Assembly: GCA_007118195.1 (NCBI GenBank)
Contig: SKSA01000172.1
Span: 1 to 14,132 of the forward strand
Length of the DNA: 14,132 nucleotides
Direction: 5' to 3'
Origin: Anaerobacillus sp.
GTDB lineage: Bacteria; Bacillota; Bacilli; Bacillales; Anaerobacillaceae
The notes under the pieces were generated by a model. That model saw only the letters and a program-made list of their open reading frames with translations. It did no database searches and had not been told where the DNA came from. Made by a program: the position numbers and the translations under genes. The first letter of the stretch is position 1. The number at the start of each line of letters is the position of its first letter. This document shows, one piece after another, positions 1 through 6,812 of this stretch.

Positions 1-3
1 CAT
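1..3 (-). CDS. rpsF: Ribosomal protein S6 (bS6), start codon only
   Basis: Only the ATG is inside the window; the gene runs off the left edge. The identity is inferred, not read. The ATG follows a near-perfect ribosome binding site (AAAGGAGGTGA, minus strand 22 to 12), a strong promoter at 102-130 and a structured leader. In Bacillus the gene immediately downstream of ychF (yyaF) is rpsF, followed by ssb and rpsR. No protein sequence is visible, so the call depends on synteny and on the leader. Confidence 0.75.
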
Positions 4-25
4 TTTGTACGTCACCTCCTTTTGG

Positions 26-77
26 TCTAAACGGCTCCTAATATATAAGGAGCAAGGGGCGAATAGTTAACATTTAG
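26..77 (-). promoter_or_regulatory. rpsF leader, probable S6:S18 autoregulatory RNA motif
   Basis: The leader RNA forms a hairpin, GCUCCU/AGGAGC (plus coordinates 34-39 with 48-53), with a CCG directly on its 3' side (34-32). Next comes UUUAG, which can pair with CUAAA further upstream. A small apical hairpin with a 3' CCG inside a closing stem is the known shape of the rpsF leader bound by the S6:S18 complex, which represses its own operon. A second imperfect stem of about 15 pairs lies at 63-93 and would compete with the closing stem. Assignment to the described motif is from memory of its layout and was not tested with a covariance model. Confidence 0.5.
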
Positions 78-101
78 TATGTTATTTACTCGCATTTATC
101 G

Positions 102-130
102 ATTATAGCAGAAAGCTTCTTTAATGTAAA
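102..130 (-). promoter_or_regulatory. Sigma-A promoter of rpsF
   Basis: Read on the minus strand, TTTACA (130-125) and a perfect TATAAT (107-102) are separated by exactly 17 bases. This matches the vegetative sigma-A consensus at all but one position. It gives a leader of about 95 bases before the rpsF start codon, enough to hold the regulatory hairpin. It begins only about 11 bases from the end of the hairpin repeat at 141-292. Confidence 0.8.
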
Positions 131-140
131 ATATAAATTT

Positions 141-292
141 GTAGTTTTGAGTTTTGAATGTTGAGTTTTGAGTTATTTGTGGGTATCGCTTCGAACTAAC
201 ACTTTTAATTTATTAAACATAAATTAAATAGTTTGTACTTCGAAGCAATACTTTCATAACTCTTCACTCAACACTGCTCAATCAAAACTACG
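141..292. repeat. MITE-like palindromic intergenic repeat, copy 1
   Basis: An imperfect palindrome of about 150 bases fills the gap between the ychF stop codon and the rpsF promoter. The left arm (141-195) pairs with the right arm (236-291): TAGTTTTGA, GTTGAGT, AGTTAT and GTATYGCTTCGAA recur in both arms in reverse complement. The loop is AT-rich. The left arm is built of 7-base units at 149-176: GAGTTTT, GAATGTT, GAGTTTT, GAGTTAT. The same arms occur near the right edge of the window (14003-14132). There is no open reading frame, so if mobile it would need a transposase supplied elsewhere. Confidence 0.75.
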
Positions 293-293
293 A

Positions 294-1394
294 CTAAACA
301 TTGAACCGGAAATGAACAACATCCCCATCTTCTACAACATACTCTTTTCCTTCGAGTCTTACTTTCCCCTTCTCTTTGGCCGCTGAGTGTGAGCCTGCCT
401 CTACCAGGTCATCATAAGATACTACTTCTGCACGGATAAATCCACGTTCAAAATCAGTGTGAATGACTCCAGCTGCCTGTGGTGCTTTTGTCCCTTGGCG
501 GATCGTCCAAGCACGTACTTCTTGAACTCCTGCCGTAAAATAAGTCGCTAAACCTAATAAGTGATACGCTGCGCGAATTAACTGGTCTAAACCCGATTCC
601 TTAATTCCTAACTCTTCAAGAAACATCGCTTTTTCGTCACCCTCAAGTTCAGAAATTTCTTCTTCAATTTTTGCACAAACGATAATTACTTCAGAATTTT
701 CTCCTGCTGCAAATTGTTTTACTTTTTGTACGTAAGGATTATCATCTATATCTAATAAACCATCTTCATTTACGTTTGCAACATATAATACAGGTTTCAT
801 CGTCAATAAATGCATACCTTGAACAAGCTTCTTTTGTTCGTCTGTTAATTCTACGCTTCGAGCTGGTTTTTCATTTTCAAACGCTTCTTTAAGTAACAAT
901 AAAACATCGTACTCTAAGATTGCCTCTTTATCTTTTTGCTTCATTAACTTTTCTACACGACCAATACGCTTGTCCACTGATTCAAGGTCAGCAAGAATTA
1001 ACTCTAAGTTAATCACTTCAATATCGCGGATCGGGTCAACATTTCCAGAAACGTGAGTAATATTTTCGTCTTCAAAACAACGGACTACGTGAGAGATGGC
1101 ATCTACTTGGCGAATATGCGATAAAAACTTATTGCCCAGCCCTTCACCTTTACTTGCACCTTCAACGATTCCAGCAATGTCAGTAAATTCAAATGTTGTC
1201 GGAACTGTTTTTTTTGGTTGAACAAGCTCTGTTAATTTATTTAGACGGTGATCAGGTACCTCTACGATTCCAACATTAGGATCGATCGTACAGAACGGAT
1301 AGTTTGCAGATTCAATCCCTGCTTGTGTAATCGCATTAAATAAAGTTGATTTTCCTACGTTAGGTAAACCAACAATTCCAGTTGTTAAAGCCAT
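294..1394 (-). CDS. ychF: Ribosome-binding, redox-regulated ATPase YchF (Obg family)
   Basis: This is a universally conserved P-loop NTPase that associates with ribosomes and hydrolyses ATP rather than GTP (known of the family). Visible motifs in the 366-residue product are G1 GLPNVGKST at 9-17, DIAG at 72-75, and NVNE at 207-210 in place of the GTPase NKxD, the change that gives ATP preference. Cys35 in NYPFCTI matches the redox-sensitive cysteine described in E. coli YchF. The C-terminal 90 or so residues form the TGS domain. The ATG at 1394 was chosen because it gives the family's usual MALT start and length; a TTG two codons upstream (1400) is possible. The B. subtilis orthologue is yyaF. 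The gene is monocistronic or weakly coupled to upstream genes, as a terminator and a candidate promoter precede it. Confidence 0.97.
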   Translation of the reverse strand: MALTTGIVGLPNVGKSTLFNAITQAGIESANYPFCTIDPNVGIVEVPDHRLNKLTELVQPKKTVPTTFEFTDIAGIVEGASKGEGLGNKFLSHIRQVDAISHVVRCFEDENITHVSGNVDPIRDIEVINLELILADLESVDKRIGRVEKLMKQKDKEAILEYDVLLLLKEAFENEKPARSVELTDEQKKLVQGMHLLTMKPVLYVANVNEDGLLDIDDNPYVQKVKQFAAGENSEVIIVCAKIEEEISELEGDEKAMFLEELGIKESGLDQLIRAAYHLLGLATYFTAGVQEVRAWTIRQGTKAPQAAGVIHTDFERGFIRAEVVSYDDLVEAGSHSAAKEKGKVRLEGKEYVVEDGDVVHFRFNV

Positions 1395-1493
1395 TTTCAA
1401 ACACTTCCTTCATTTTATATATATATTATTAATAGCTAATTCATAGCAGTGAGTTCAGCTTTCATTACGTTTTCAATAAGTACTAACTTTACA

Positions 1494-1522
1494 ATTATAT
1501 TGATTAAAGCGAGAAAAAACAA
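1494..1522 (-). promoter_or_regulatory. Candidate sigma-A promoter of ychF
   Basis: On the minus strand TTGTTT (1522-1517), 17 bases, then a perfect TATAAT (1499-1494). The -35 box lies inside the 3' arm of the upstream terminator, so the two signals overlap. The leader would be about 90 bases. The -35 match is only partial. Confidence 0.45.
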
Positions 1523-1541
1523 GCGAATGTTCAGCTTGTTT
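1514..1541 (-). terminator. Rho-independent terminator of the oxidoreductase gene
   Basis: The minus-strand RNA forms an 8-pair stem, AAACAAGC with GCUUGUUU (1541-1534 with 1524-1517), with a 9-base loop and a run of U residues. It lies about 95 bases past the oxidoreductase stop codon and ends that transcription unit before ychF. Confidence 0.75.
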
Positions 1542-1637
1542 CCTCAAGACTCTTTTTAGCACCGCTACCTTTTTAATGACTATCCTCATGATTATTAGTT
1601 CTCTATTATAAAAATAAGCTTTGCGAATGGTTTGATG

Positions 1638-3620
1638 CTATATTTTTCTGATATTTACTAAGCAATCATATTGAATTCCACCTAAGCCAATTTTTGATTG
1701 ACCAGAATGAGTGAGTATATTTACAGATCCACCAAACGGCTTCGATCTACCTTCATCAATATTTATTGTATCGGCATGAGAGTTTTTCATTATTTTTACA
1801 TGACCTTGTATTTCACCACGATCATTATGAACAACAATACGATCGTCATCTTGAAGTAAGTGATCTTTAGCAATTTTTTCTGATATTTCAATAATCACTT
1901 GATCATCATTAATTAAGTGATAGTTTTGCGAATGGTTTGATCGTTCCGGGTGCTTTGATAAAAGATGATAAGGGTACTCCTTTTGATCGAACTCTAATGG
2001 ATATTGAAACGTTAATTTCCCCTCTTTTCCTTCATTGATCGCGCGTATAGAAGTTAACTCGTATTTACCCGTCGGTGTTTTAAAGTGAAAATCCGACCAA
2101 GGAACATCTTGAACTGGTAACTTTATAAACCCTTCTTGTTTAATTCGTTCAAACGTAATCCCTTTTTTTTCTAGAGATTTTAGACCCATTTTAATAAACT
2201 CTACATCACTATAGGAAAATTCATCACCAAAACCTAGACGTTTCGCTAATTCCGTCCAAATCCAACGATCTGATTTCGCTTCACCAATGGCCGCAACTAA
2301 TTTCGGTCCGTAGTTAACATAGCTGTGGTACATTGAGGCGTGATAAATATCTTCTTCTTCAAAAACAGTTGTGCAAGGCAAAATATAATCAGCGATCTGT
2401 GCTGTGTCAGTCATAAACTGGTCGATAACGACTAACGTTTCAATGGAAGTAAACGCTTCTTCGACACGATTTGTATCAGGTAATTGAGTTAATGGGTTAC
2501 CTCTCGAAACAAATGCCATTTTAATTGGTGTGCCTTCATTACTTAAAATTTCCTCTGCCTGATTCATCCTTGTAAACGTTCGTTTCTGAACCTTTTTCGA
2601 AGATAGTGTTAAATTTTTCATATCAAAGGATTGACTAACAGGAAGATTTGCATAGTTGGCACCACCACCTTTAATGCCAACATTACCACTTAAAGCTACC
2701 AATGCATCTATTAATCTAATGGTATGACCACCATTTGCATACCTTTGTAATCCAAGACCTAAATAAGTAGATGTAGGCCCCCCACTATAGATTGCTGCTA
2801 ATTTCGTTATCGTTTTTTCAGCGACTGACGTACTTGCAACAATTTCAGACATACTTATTTCATCTAAAATATTTTCAAACTCATCAAACCCGTAACTATA
2901 ATGCTCAATGAAATTCAAATCTAGTAAATTCATTCTTTTTAGCTCTTTTAATATACCGATAGCTAAAAGTCCGTCCATCCCTGGGCGAACAGCAACGTAC
3001 ATATCTGCTATTCTTGTAGTTTTATGATTTAGAGGATCAATAACAGTAACATGAATACCCCTTTTTTTCGCTTCAATTAAATGACTAAACAGATGGATAT
3101 TTGTGCTGGCTGTATTCCTTCCCCAAATCACCGTATGTTTACTATTAAATAAATCTTTTGGAGCATGACTTTCACTGTTTCCGAAATCCCATATTTGCGC
3201 TTCAATGCCTGCCCCCCAACATAAACTACCAACTACTTCGGTTAATCCACCATAACAATTAAAAAAACGTTGGTCTAAATTCTTAAGTAAACCGTTATTT
3301 GAATAGTCATGACTATGGAACACAGCCGTAGGATCGTGAATTTTCTTAATATCCCGCATTTTTTCTGCGATTTCATCTAACGCTTGTCCCCATGAAATAC
3401 TTTTAAATTCATCTGCTACTTTTTTTAGCGGCTTCGTTATTCGCAAATCACTGTTTGTCCTTGCTTCTAGCATCCTACCCCTACTACAAATATTCCCTTG
3501 CGTTTCAGGGTGATCCTTATTTCCGTCTACTTTTAGAACACGATCATCTTTTACTGTCACTTTAAAGCTGCAAGCATCCCAACAATTAAGGGGACAGGCT
3601 GATATTTTTTTCTCTTGCAC
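1638..3620 (-). CDS. yyaE: Molybdopterin oxidoreductase, YyaE-like (DMSO reductase superfamily)
   Basis: A 660-residue member of the prokaryotic molybdopterin oxidoreductase family, close in length and position to B. subtilis YyaE. Its substrate is not known. The N-terminus carries a [4Fe-4S] motif, C9-x3-C13-x3-C17-x27-C45 (CPLNCWDAC ... ICSRG). Cys134 in GSLCWGAG stands where the molybdenum-ligating residue is expected. The middle holds the bis-MGD binding domains. The last ~120 residues look like the molybdopterin dinucleotide-binding domain, including an ERSNHSQNYH stretch. No twin-arginine or other signal peptide is seen, so it is probably cytoplasmic, and no electron-transfer subunit is adjacent. 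The start is GTG (3620), preceded by GGGAGAGG at good spacing. It lies 50 bases downstream of the DUF951 gene with no clear terminator between, so the two are probably cotranscribed. Confidence 0.9.
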   Translation of the reverse strand: MQEKKISACPLNCWDACSFKVTVKDDRVLKVDGNKDHPETQGNICSRGRMLEARTNSDLRITKPLKKVADEFKSISWGQALDEIAEKMRDIKKIHDPTAVFHSHDYSNNGLLKNLDQRFFNCYGGLTEVVGSLCWGAGIEAQIWDFGNSESHAPKDLFNSKHTVIWGRNTASTNIHLFSHLIEAKKRGIHVTVIDPLNHKTTRIADMYVAVRPGMDGLLAIGILKELKRMNLLDLNFIEHYSYGFDEFENILDEISMSEIVASTSVAEKTITKLAAIYSGGPTSTYLGLGLQRYANGGHTIRLIDALVALSGNVGIKGGGANYANLPVSQSFDMKNLTLSSKKVQKRTFTRMNQAEEILSNEGTPIKMAFVSRGNPLTQLPDTNRVEEAFTSIETLVVIDQFMTDTAQIADYILPCTTVFEEEDIYHASMYHSYVNYGPKLVAAIGEAKSDRWIWTELAKRLGFGDEFSYSDVEFIKMGLKSLEKKGITFERIKQEGFIKLPVQDVPWSDFHFKTPTGKYELTSIRAINEGKEGKLTFQYPLEFDQKEYPYHLLSKHPERSNHSQNYHLINDDQVIIEISEKIAKDHLLQDDDRIVVHNDRGEIQGHVKIMKNSHADTINIDEGRSKPFGGSVNILTHSGQSKIGLGGIQYDCLVNIRKI

Positions 3621-3670
3621 GTAAACCTCTCCCTTTTAAAAATAGGCTACTTCATATACAAGTGAGCTCA

Positions 3671-3871
3671 TTATTGTTCATGTTTTTCTAAAATTTTCTT
3701 TAATTTACGTGTAAATTCTTTCCTCGGTATCAGAACACTATGATCACAACCGAGGCATTTAATTCGAATATCCATTCCTAGACGAATTACCTTCCAACGG
3801 TTTTCTCCACAAGGATGAGGCTTTTTCATCTCAACAACATCATTGATTCCGAATTGTTTTTGATTTTCCAT
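3671..3871 (-). CDS. yyzM: DUF951 family small protein (YyzM-like)
   Basis: A 66-residue basic protein of unknown function, conserved in Firmicutes and typically found near parB and ychF. Visible features are PHPCG (18-22), then RLGMDIRIKCLGCDH, with cysteines at 21, 39 and 42 and histidines at 19 and 44, a set that could bind a metal ion as a small zinc-ribbon-like fold (inference). The C-terminus is lysine-rich (RKLKKILEKHEQ), which may suit nucleic acid contact. The ATG at 3871 is preferred over an upstream ATG at 3916 because AAAGGGAGGGGAG precedes it and the resulting length fits the family; the 15 extra residues upstream read through the ribosome binding site. The gene symbol follows the B. 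subtilis homologue. Confidence 0.88.
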   Translation of the reverse strand: MENQKQFGINDVVEMKKPHPCGENRWKVIRLGMDIRIKCLGCDHSVLIPRKEFTRKLKKILEKHEQ

Positions 3872-4216
3872 ACTACTCCCCTCCCTTTTCTGATTCAAGA
3901 AAACTTCGTTCTCCATCGTTTAAAGTAACCTTTTTAAAATACCTACTAAATAACATTATTATCTTTTTTATCATTTTACAATACTATAAATAAAAACAAA
4001 ACCGACATATTGATTTAACCATCAGCATCTAACATGTAAGACTCAGGTCTTTCCTTTCCAACTTTCCAACTCTTTACATACAGAAAACGGGCTGTCCCAT
4101 AAGTGTCTGACACCAGGCAAAACTTACTAAATATAGACATATAGATATATTATCCGTCTATATTTAGGTGCCTAACGGTGTCTGACACTTTGTTTTGGGA
4201 CAGCCCCATTCATTAG
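3872..4216. other. Intergenic region between the DUF951 gene and the YkvI-family gene
   Basis: This 345-base AT-rich stretch holds the palindromic element at 4089-4206 and presumably the DUF951 promoter. On the minus strand around 3940-4000 several TTGT and TAAAAT or TATAGT hexamers occur, but none combine into a convincing -35/-10 pair. No gene was found in it; a 72-codon open frame at its right end overlaps the palindrome and the 3' end of the neighbouring gene antiparallel in content and has no family resemblance. Confidence 0.5.
4089..4206. repeat. Nested palindromic intergenic element (GGGCTGTCCCA ... TGTCTGACACC)
   Basis: A roughly 118-base imperfect palindrome. The outer arms GGGCTGTCCCA pair at 4089-4099 and 4196-4206. 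Inside them AGTGTCTGACACC (4102-4114) pairs with GGTGTCTGACACT (4177-4189), each arm being itself nearly palindromic. A third nested hairpin is AAATATAGAC (4129-4138) with GTCTATATTT (4156-4165). The element begins just 10 bases after the stop codon of the YkvI-family gene, so on that transcript it could act as a 3' stabiliser or terminator (a GTTTTCTG stretch follows). Elements of this look are common between Bacillaceae genes. No coding capacity. Confidence 0.75.
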
Positions 4217-5239
4217 TTATGTTTGTACGATGTTTTTTTTCAATATTGGATATAACAAGATCGCTGCTAAAATATATAAGTTTAAAATCCCATAAAGAGG
4301 ATATAAAACAGAAATTAACGTAGAAAATCCGATTTTTGTTAATGGGATCATAATCATTACGAGGAAAAAAGCAAGTGCCCAAAGGGGTACTGTCACAAAC
4401 TTCCTAAACCTCGATGTTATTCCGAACAATCCTGCTGCTGCCGTTGTATAAATGGCAACCCATAATAAAGCCGACATGACGAGCACCATAAAGTAAGGAT
4501 AATGTTTAAGTATCGCAAAAAGGGGTATTTCATAAAACATAATATCATGGGCGACTTTTAATAATGATTCGTTGTATAAAAATGATATCCCCCCTAACAC
4601 TACCCCACTTCCAATGCTAGCAATCCAAATTTCACCTTTCGTTTTTATTTCACGACCTACTCCTCCTAAAACCGCTACTAAAGGCAATATATTCAACGCT
4701 GTAAATGTAAAGGCTGCCGGCCAATTCCTTTGTTCTGAAACATGTAAATTTATTGCAAAGCCCTCTAACATTTGAAACGAAAACAAAATTCCTACTAAAA
4801 AAGTAATAAGAATTGGAATAACAAATGAATTCATTGAGGTAATCCCTTTCGTATCCCAAAAAAATAAAAAGACTAAGAGGGCCGAAATAATGATAATTCC
4901 GAGCCAATAAGGGAGATGCAATACTTCTAAAGTGGCCCCACCGCCCGCTAACATTATCACTGTTGTTGAAAACAAATACAAAATAATCATGTAGTCATAT
5001 AAACTAGTAAGCCTTTTCCCCATTAGTAATTGCAATACTGGTATGTAATGAAAAGATTTTTGGCTATAGCTTATACTCATAATGACTGTACAGCATATGA
5101 TAAATAAAACGGCAAATAGAATGATGGCAAATCCACTTTCATTACCGAAAAACTGCCATAACTCTCTACCGGAGGCATAGCCCGCACCTATCATCGTACC
5201 AATTATTAAAAACATCCATTTCATTCCTGCCTTTATCAT
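4217..5239 (-). CDS. YkvI-family polytopic membrane protein (APC-like transporter fold)
   Basis: A 340-residue, very hydrophobic protein with about ten predicted transmembrane helices. The N-terminal GTMIGAGYASGRELWQFFG is typical of the YkvI family, which has the amino acid-polyamine-cation transporter fold; the unwound GAGxASG loop is where such carriers bind substrate and ion. The substrate is unknown. The charged loop TKGEIW and the C-terminal KKNIVQT are cytoplasmic candidates. The start at 5239 gives MIKAGMKW; a second ATG at 5224 (MKWMF) has a closer AAAGGCAGG site and is equally likely. It is divergent from yyaC across about 100 bases. In B. subtilis the yyaC neighbour at this place is yyaD, a different membrane protein, so this gene appears to be a lineage-specific replacement or insertion. 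Confidence 0.85.
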   Translation of the reverse strand: MIKAGMKWMFLIIGTMIGAGYASGRELWQFFGNESGFAIILFAVLFIICCTVIMSISYSQKSFHYIPVLQLLMGKRLTSLYDYMIILYLFSTTVIMLAGGGATLEVLHLPYWLGIIIISALLVFLFFWDTKGITSMNSFVIPILITFLVGILFSFQMLEGFAINLHVSEQRNWPAAFTFTALNILPLVAVLGGVGREIKTKGEIWIASIGSGVVLGGISFLYNESLLKVAHDIMFYEIPLFAILKHYPYFMVLVMSALLWVAIYTTAAAGLFGITSRFRKFVTVPLWALAFFLVMIMIPLTKIGFSTLISVLYPLYGILNLYILAAILLYPILKKNIVQT

Positions 5240-5244
5240 TTAAC

Positions 5245-5274
5245 CGCAACCTTTCGCAATGATTAGTGAAAATA
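5245..5274 (+). promoter_or_regulatory. Weak candidate sigma-F type promoter of yyaC
   Basis: AGTGAAAATA at 5265-5274 fits the sigma-F -10 pattern (GGnrAnAnTw) at all but the first conserved base. The -35 element expected about 15 bases upstream (GYWTA) is poor here (around 5245-5250, GCAAC). The B. subtilis yyaC is expressed in the forespore under sigma-F, which is why this was looked for. Low certainty. Confidence 0.25.
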
Positions 5275-5339
5275 AAATGTATAGAAAGGAAAAAATATCC
5301 GTATACTGTTACTACTATTTTCAGATGGGAGGTCAAAAT

Positions 5340-5963
5340 ATGTTTACTAGGAATTTCTTTAAAAAGAGACAGCTTCCTTTTCGAATCCACGTTGATGAAA
5401 ACAATGTAGTACATGATTTTGCAATCCAACTCCTAGGCCTTCTACCAAAGATAGCGAACAAAGATATAGTTATAGTCTGTATTGGAACCGATAGATCTAC
5501 TGGAGACTCACTTGGACCGTTAATTGGTTCCAAACTTCTAGAAAAAAAACTAACATCGTTTCACGTCTATGGATCGTTAGAAGATCCTGTTCATGCTGTG
5601 AACCTTGAAGAAAAAACAGCTAAAATATTCGAAAAGCATGTTAATCCGTTTATAATTGCCATTGATGCTTGTCTTGGCAAGTCAACAAGTGTCGGGGTTA
5701 TTTCTATTGCTGACGGGCCAGTTAAACCTGGAGCAGCCGTAAATAAAAAACTTTCACCTGTTGGTGATATTCATATTACTGGTATTGTTAATGTCGGTGG
5801 TTTTATGGAGTATATGGTGTTACAAAACACCCGCCTTCATTTTGTTATCAATATGGCCGAAAAAATTGCCGATAGCATTGTTGTTGCCGATCAACAAATG
5901 ACTAGGGAAAAACAACGATCCCTACTCAATAACAATGTAAGACCCTCCTCATTCCCGAGTTAA
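5340..5963 (+). CDS. yyaC: Spore protease YyaC
   Basis: A 207-residue protein of the YyaC family, related to the HyaD/GPR peptidase fold and linked to sporulation. The core motif GTDRSTGDSLGP lies at 49-60, with acidic residues Asp51 and Asp56 as probable metal or catalytic ligands. A second acidic segment, IIAIDACLG, is at 105-113 (Asp109), and GVISIADGPVKPGAAVNKKLSPVGDIHITG-type glycine-rich loops follow. The ATG at 5340 was chosen: GGGAGG lies 7 bases upstream and the length matches B. subtilis YyaC (about 205 residues); a longer frame opening at 5259 has no ribosome binding site and adds an unrelated leader. It is the only gene here on the plus strand, hence head-on to replication from the expected oriC. 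A strong terminator follows at once. Confidence 0.92.
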   Translation: MFTRNFFKKRQLPFRIHVDENNVVHDFAIQLLGLLPKIANKDIVIVCIGTDRSTGDSLGPLIGSKLLEKKLTSFHVYGSLEDPVHAVNLEEKTAKIFEKHVNPFIIAIDACLGKSTSVGVISIADGPVKPGAAVNKKLSPVGDIHITGIVNVGGFMEYMVLQNTRLHFVINMAEKIADSIVVADQQMTREKQRSLLNNNVRPSSFPS

Positions 5964-5964
5964 T

Positions 5965-6009
5965 AAAAAAGACAACTCCTTACATGTATAGTAAGGGTTG
6001 TCTTTTTTT
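5965..6009. terminator. Strong bidirectional rho-independent terminator
   Basis: A long stem, AAAAAAGACAAC-t-CCTTAC with GTAAGGGTTGTCTTTTTT, with a 7-base loop and one bulged base. It has T runs on both strands, so it ends yyaC from the left and the desulfurase-DUF554 cassette from the right (the DUF554 stop is 85 bases away). Confidence 0.92.
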
Positions 6010-6093
6010 ATTCGTATAATTATCTAATACACACTACATTCATTAGCTTATTTTCTCATCCAAGTGTCGAAATGTCGGCTTTTTTCTTTCTAA

Positions 6094-6801
6094 TTAAATA
6101 TTAATAAAGCTTAATACAGTTACAATGATTGCTGTTACTAAAATAGCAGGTAATAAATTAGCAACTCTTATTTTTGTAATTCCTAATATATTTAACCCGA
6201 TCGCTAAAATCATGATACCACCGACCGCTGTCATTTCAACAATAAATCCATCCATAATTTCTTGTGGGATGTATTGAATAATTTGAGCAGAGAAAATAGC
6301 GATCGTCCCTTGGTAAAGCATTACTGGAAACGCCGAAAATAACACACCAATTCCTAACGTACTCGTAAATAAAATTGCCGAAAACCCATCAAGCATTGAT
6401 TTTGTATATAAAACCGCATGGTCATTTCTTAATCCACTATCTAACGCTCCAACGATCGCCATTGCACCAACAACATAAATTAATGTAGCCGTTACAAACC
6501 CTTTCGCAAAAGATCCTTCTTCTTTTGCCCCGGTTTTCACTTCTAACCACTTGCCTAATCGATTTAGTTTATCTTCTAACTCCCACTTCTCTCCTAAAAC
6601 AGCACCTATAGCTAAACTTCCAATTACGATTAAAAGATTATCACTTTTTAAACCCATGTTTACCCCGATAATAATAACTGCTAACGCTATTGCTTGCATA
6701 ACCGTTACTTTTACACGTTCGGGGATATTTCTTAGCTGTGTTCCGATTAGTGAGCAAATAATAATTGCTAATCCGTTAACAATTGTTCCTAGTAAAGCCA
6801 T
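6094..6801 (-). CDS. DUF554 family integral membrane protein
   Basis: A 235-residue membrane protein with about seven hydrophobic helices. The opening MALLGTIVNGLAIIICSLIGTQL and the later LPAILVTAIIVT match the DUF554 family (E. coli YqgA, B. subtilis YdfK), suspected to be transporters but without proven function. The polar loop EKWELEDKLNRLGKWLEVK after the third helix and the glycine-rich GGIMILAIGLNILGI helix near the C-terminus are typical. The start lies 11 bases past the upstream desulfurase gene, and AGGAG overlaps that gene's stop codon, so the two are translationally coupled in one operon. The association could mean transport of a product or substrate of the PLP enzyme, but that is speculation. 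Confidence 0.88.
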   Translation of the reverse strand: MALLGTIVNGLAIIICSLIGTQLRNIPERVKVTVMQAIALAVIIIGVNMGLKSDNLLIVIGSLAIGAVLGEKWELEDKLNRLGKWLEVKTGAKEEGSFAKGFVTATLIYVVGAMAIVGALDSGLRNDHAVLYTKSMLDGFSAILFTSTLGIGVLFSAFPVMLYQGTIAIFSAQIIQYIPQEIMDGFIVEMTAVGGIMILAIGLNILGITKIRVANLLPAILVTAIIVTVLSFINI

Positions 6802-6812
6802 TCCTTTTTCTC

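Noticed and set aside
141..292. CRISPR array or tandem array in the heptamer repeat
   Set aside because: Units are 7 bases with no spacers and lie in the arm of one palindrome.
3671..3916. Longer DUF951 start at 3916
   Set aside because: The extra 15 codons span the strong AAAGGGAGGGGAG site of the ATG at 3871, and family members begin near that later start.
4164..4382. Small minus-strand open frame of 72 codons
   Set aside because: It overlaps the 3' end of the YkvI-family gene in another frame and runs into a palindromic repeat; no ribosome binding site or family resemblance.
5259..5339. N-terminal extension of YyaC from 5259
   Set aside because: No ribosome binding site at 5259, and the extension has no counterpart in the family as I know it; the ATG at 5340 has GGGAGG.
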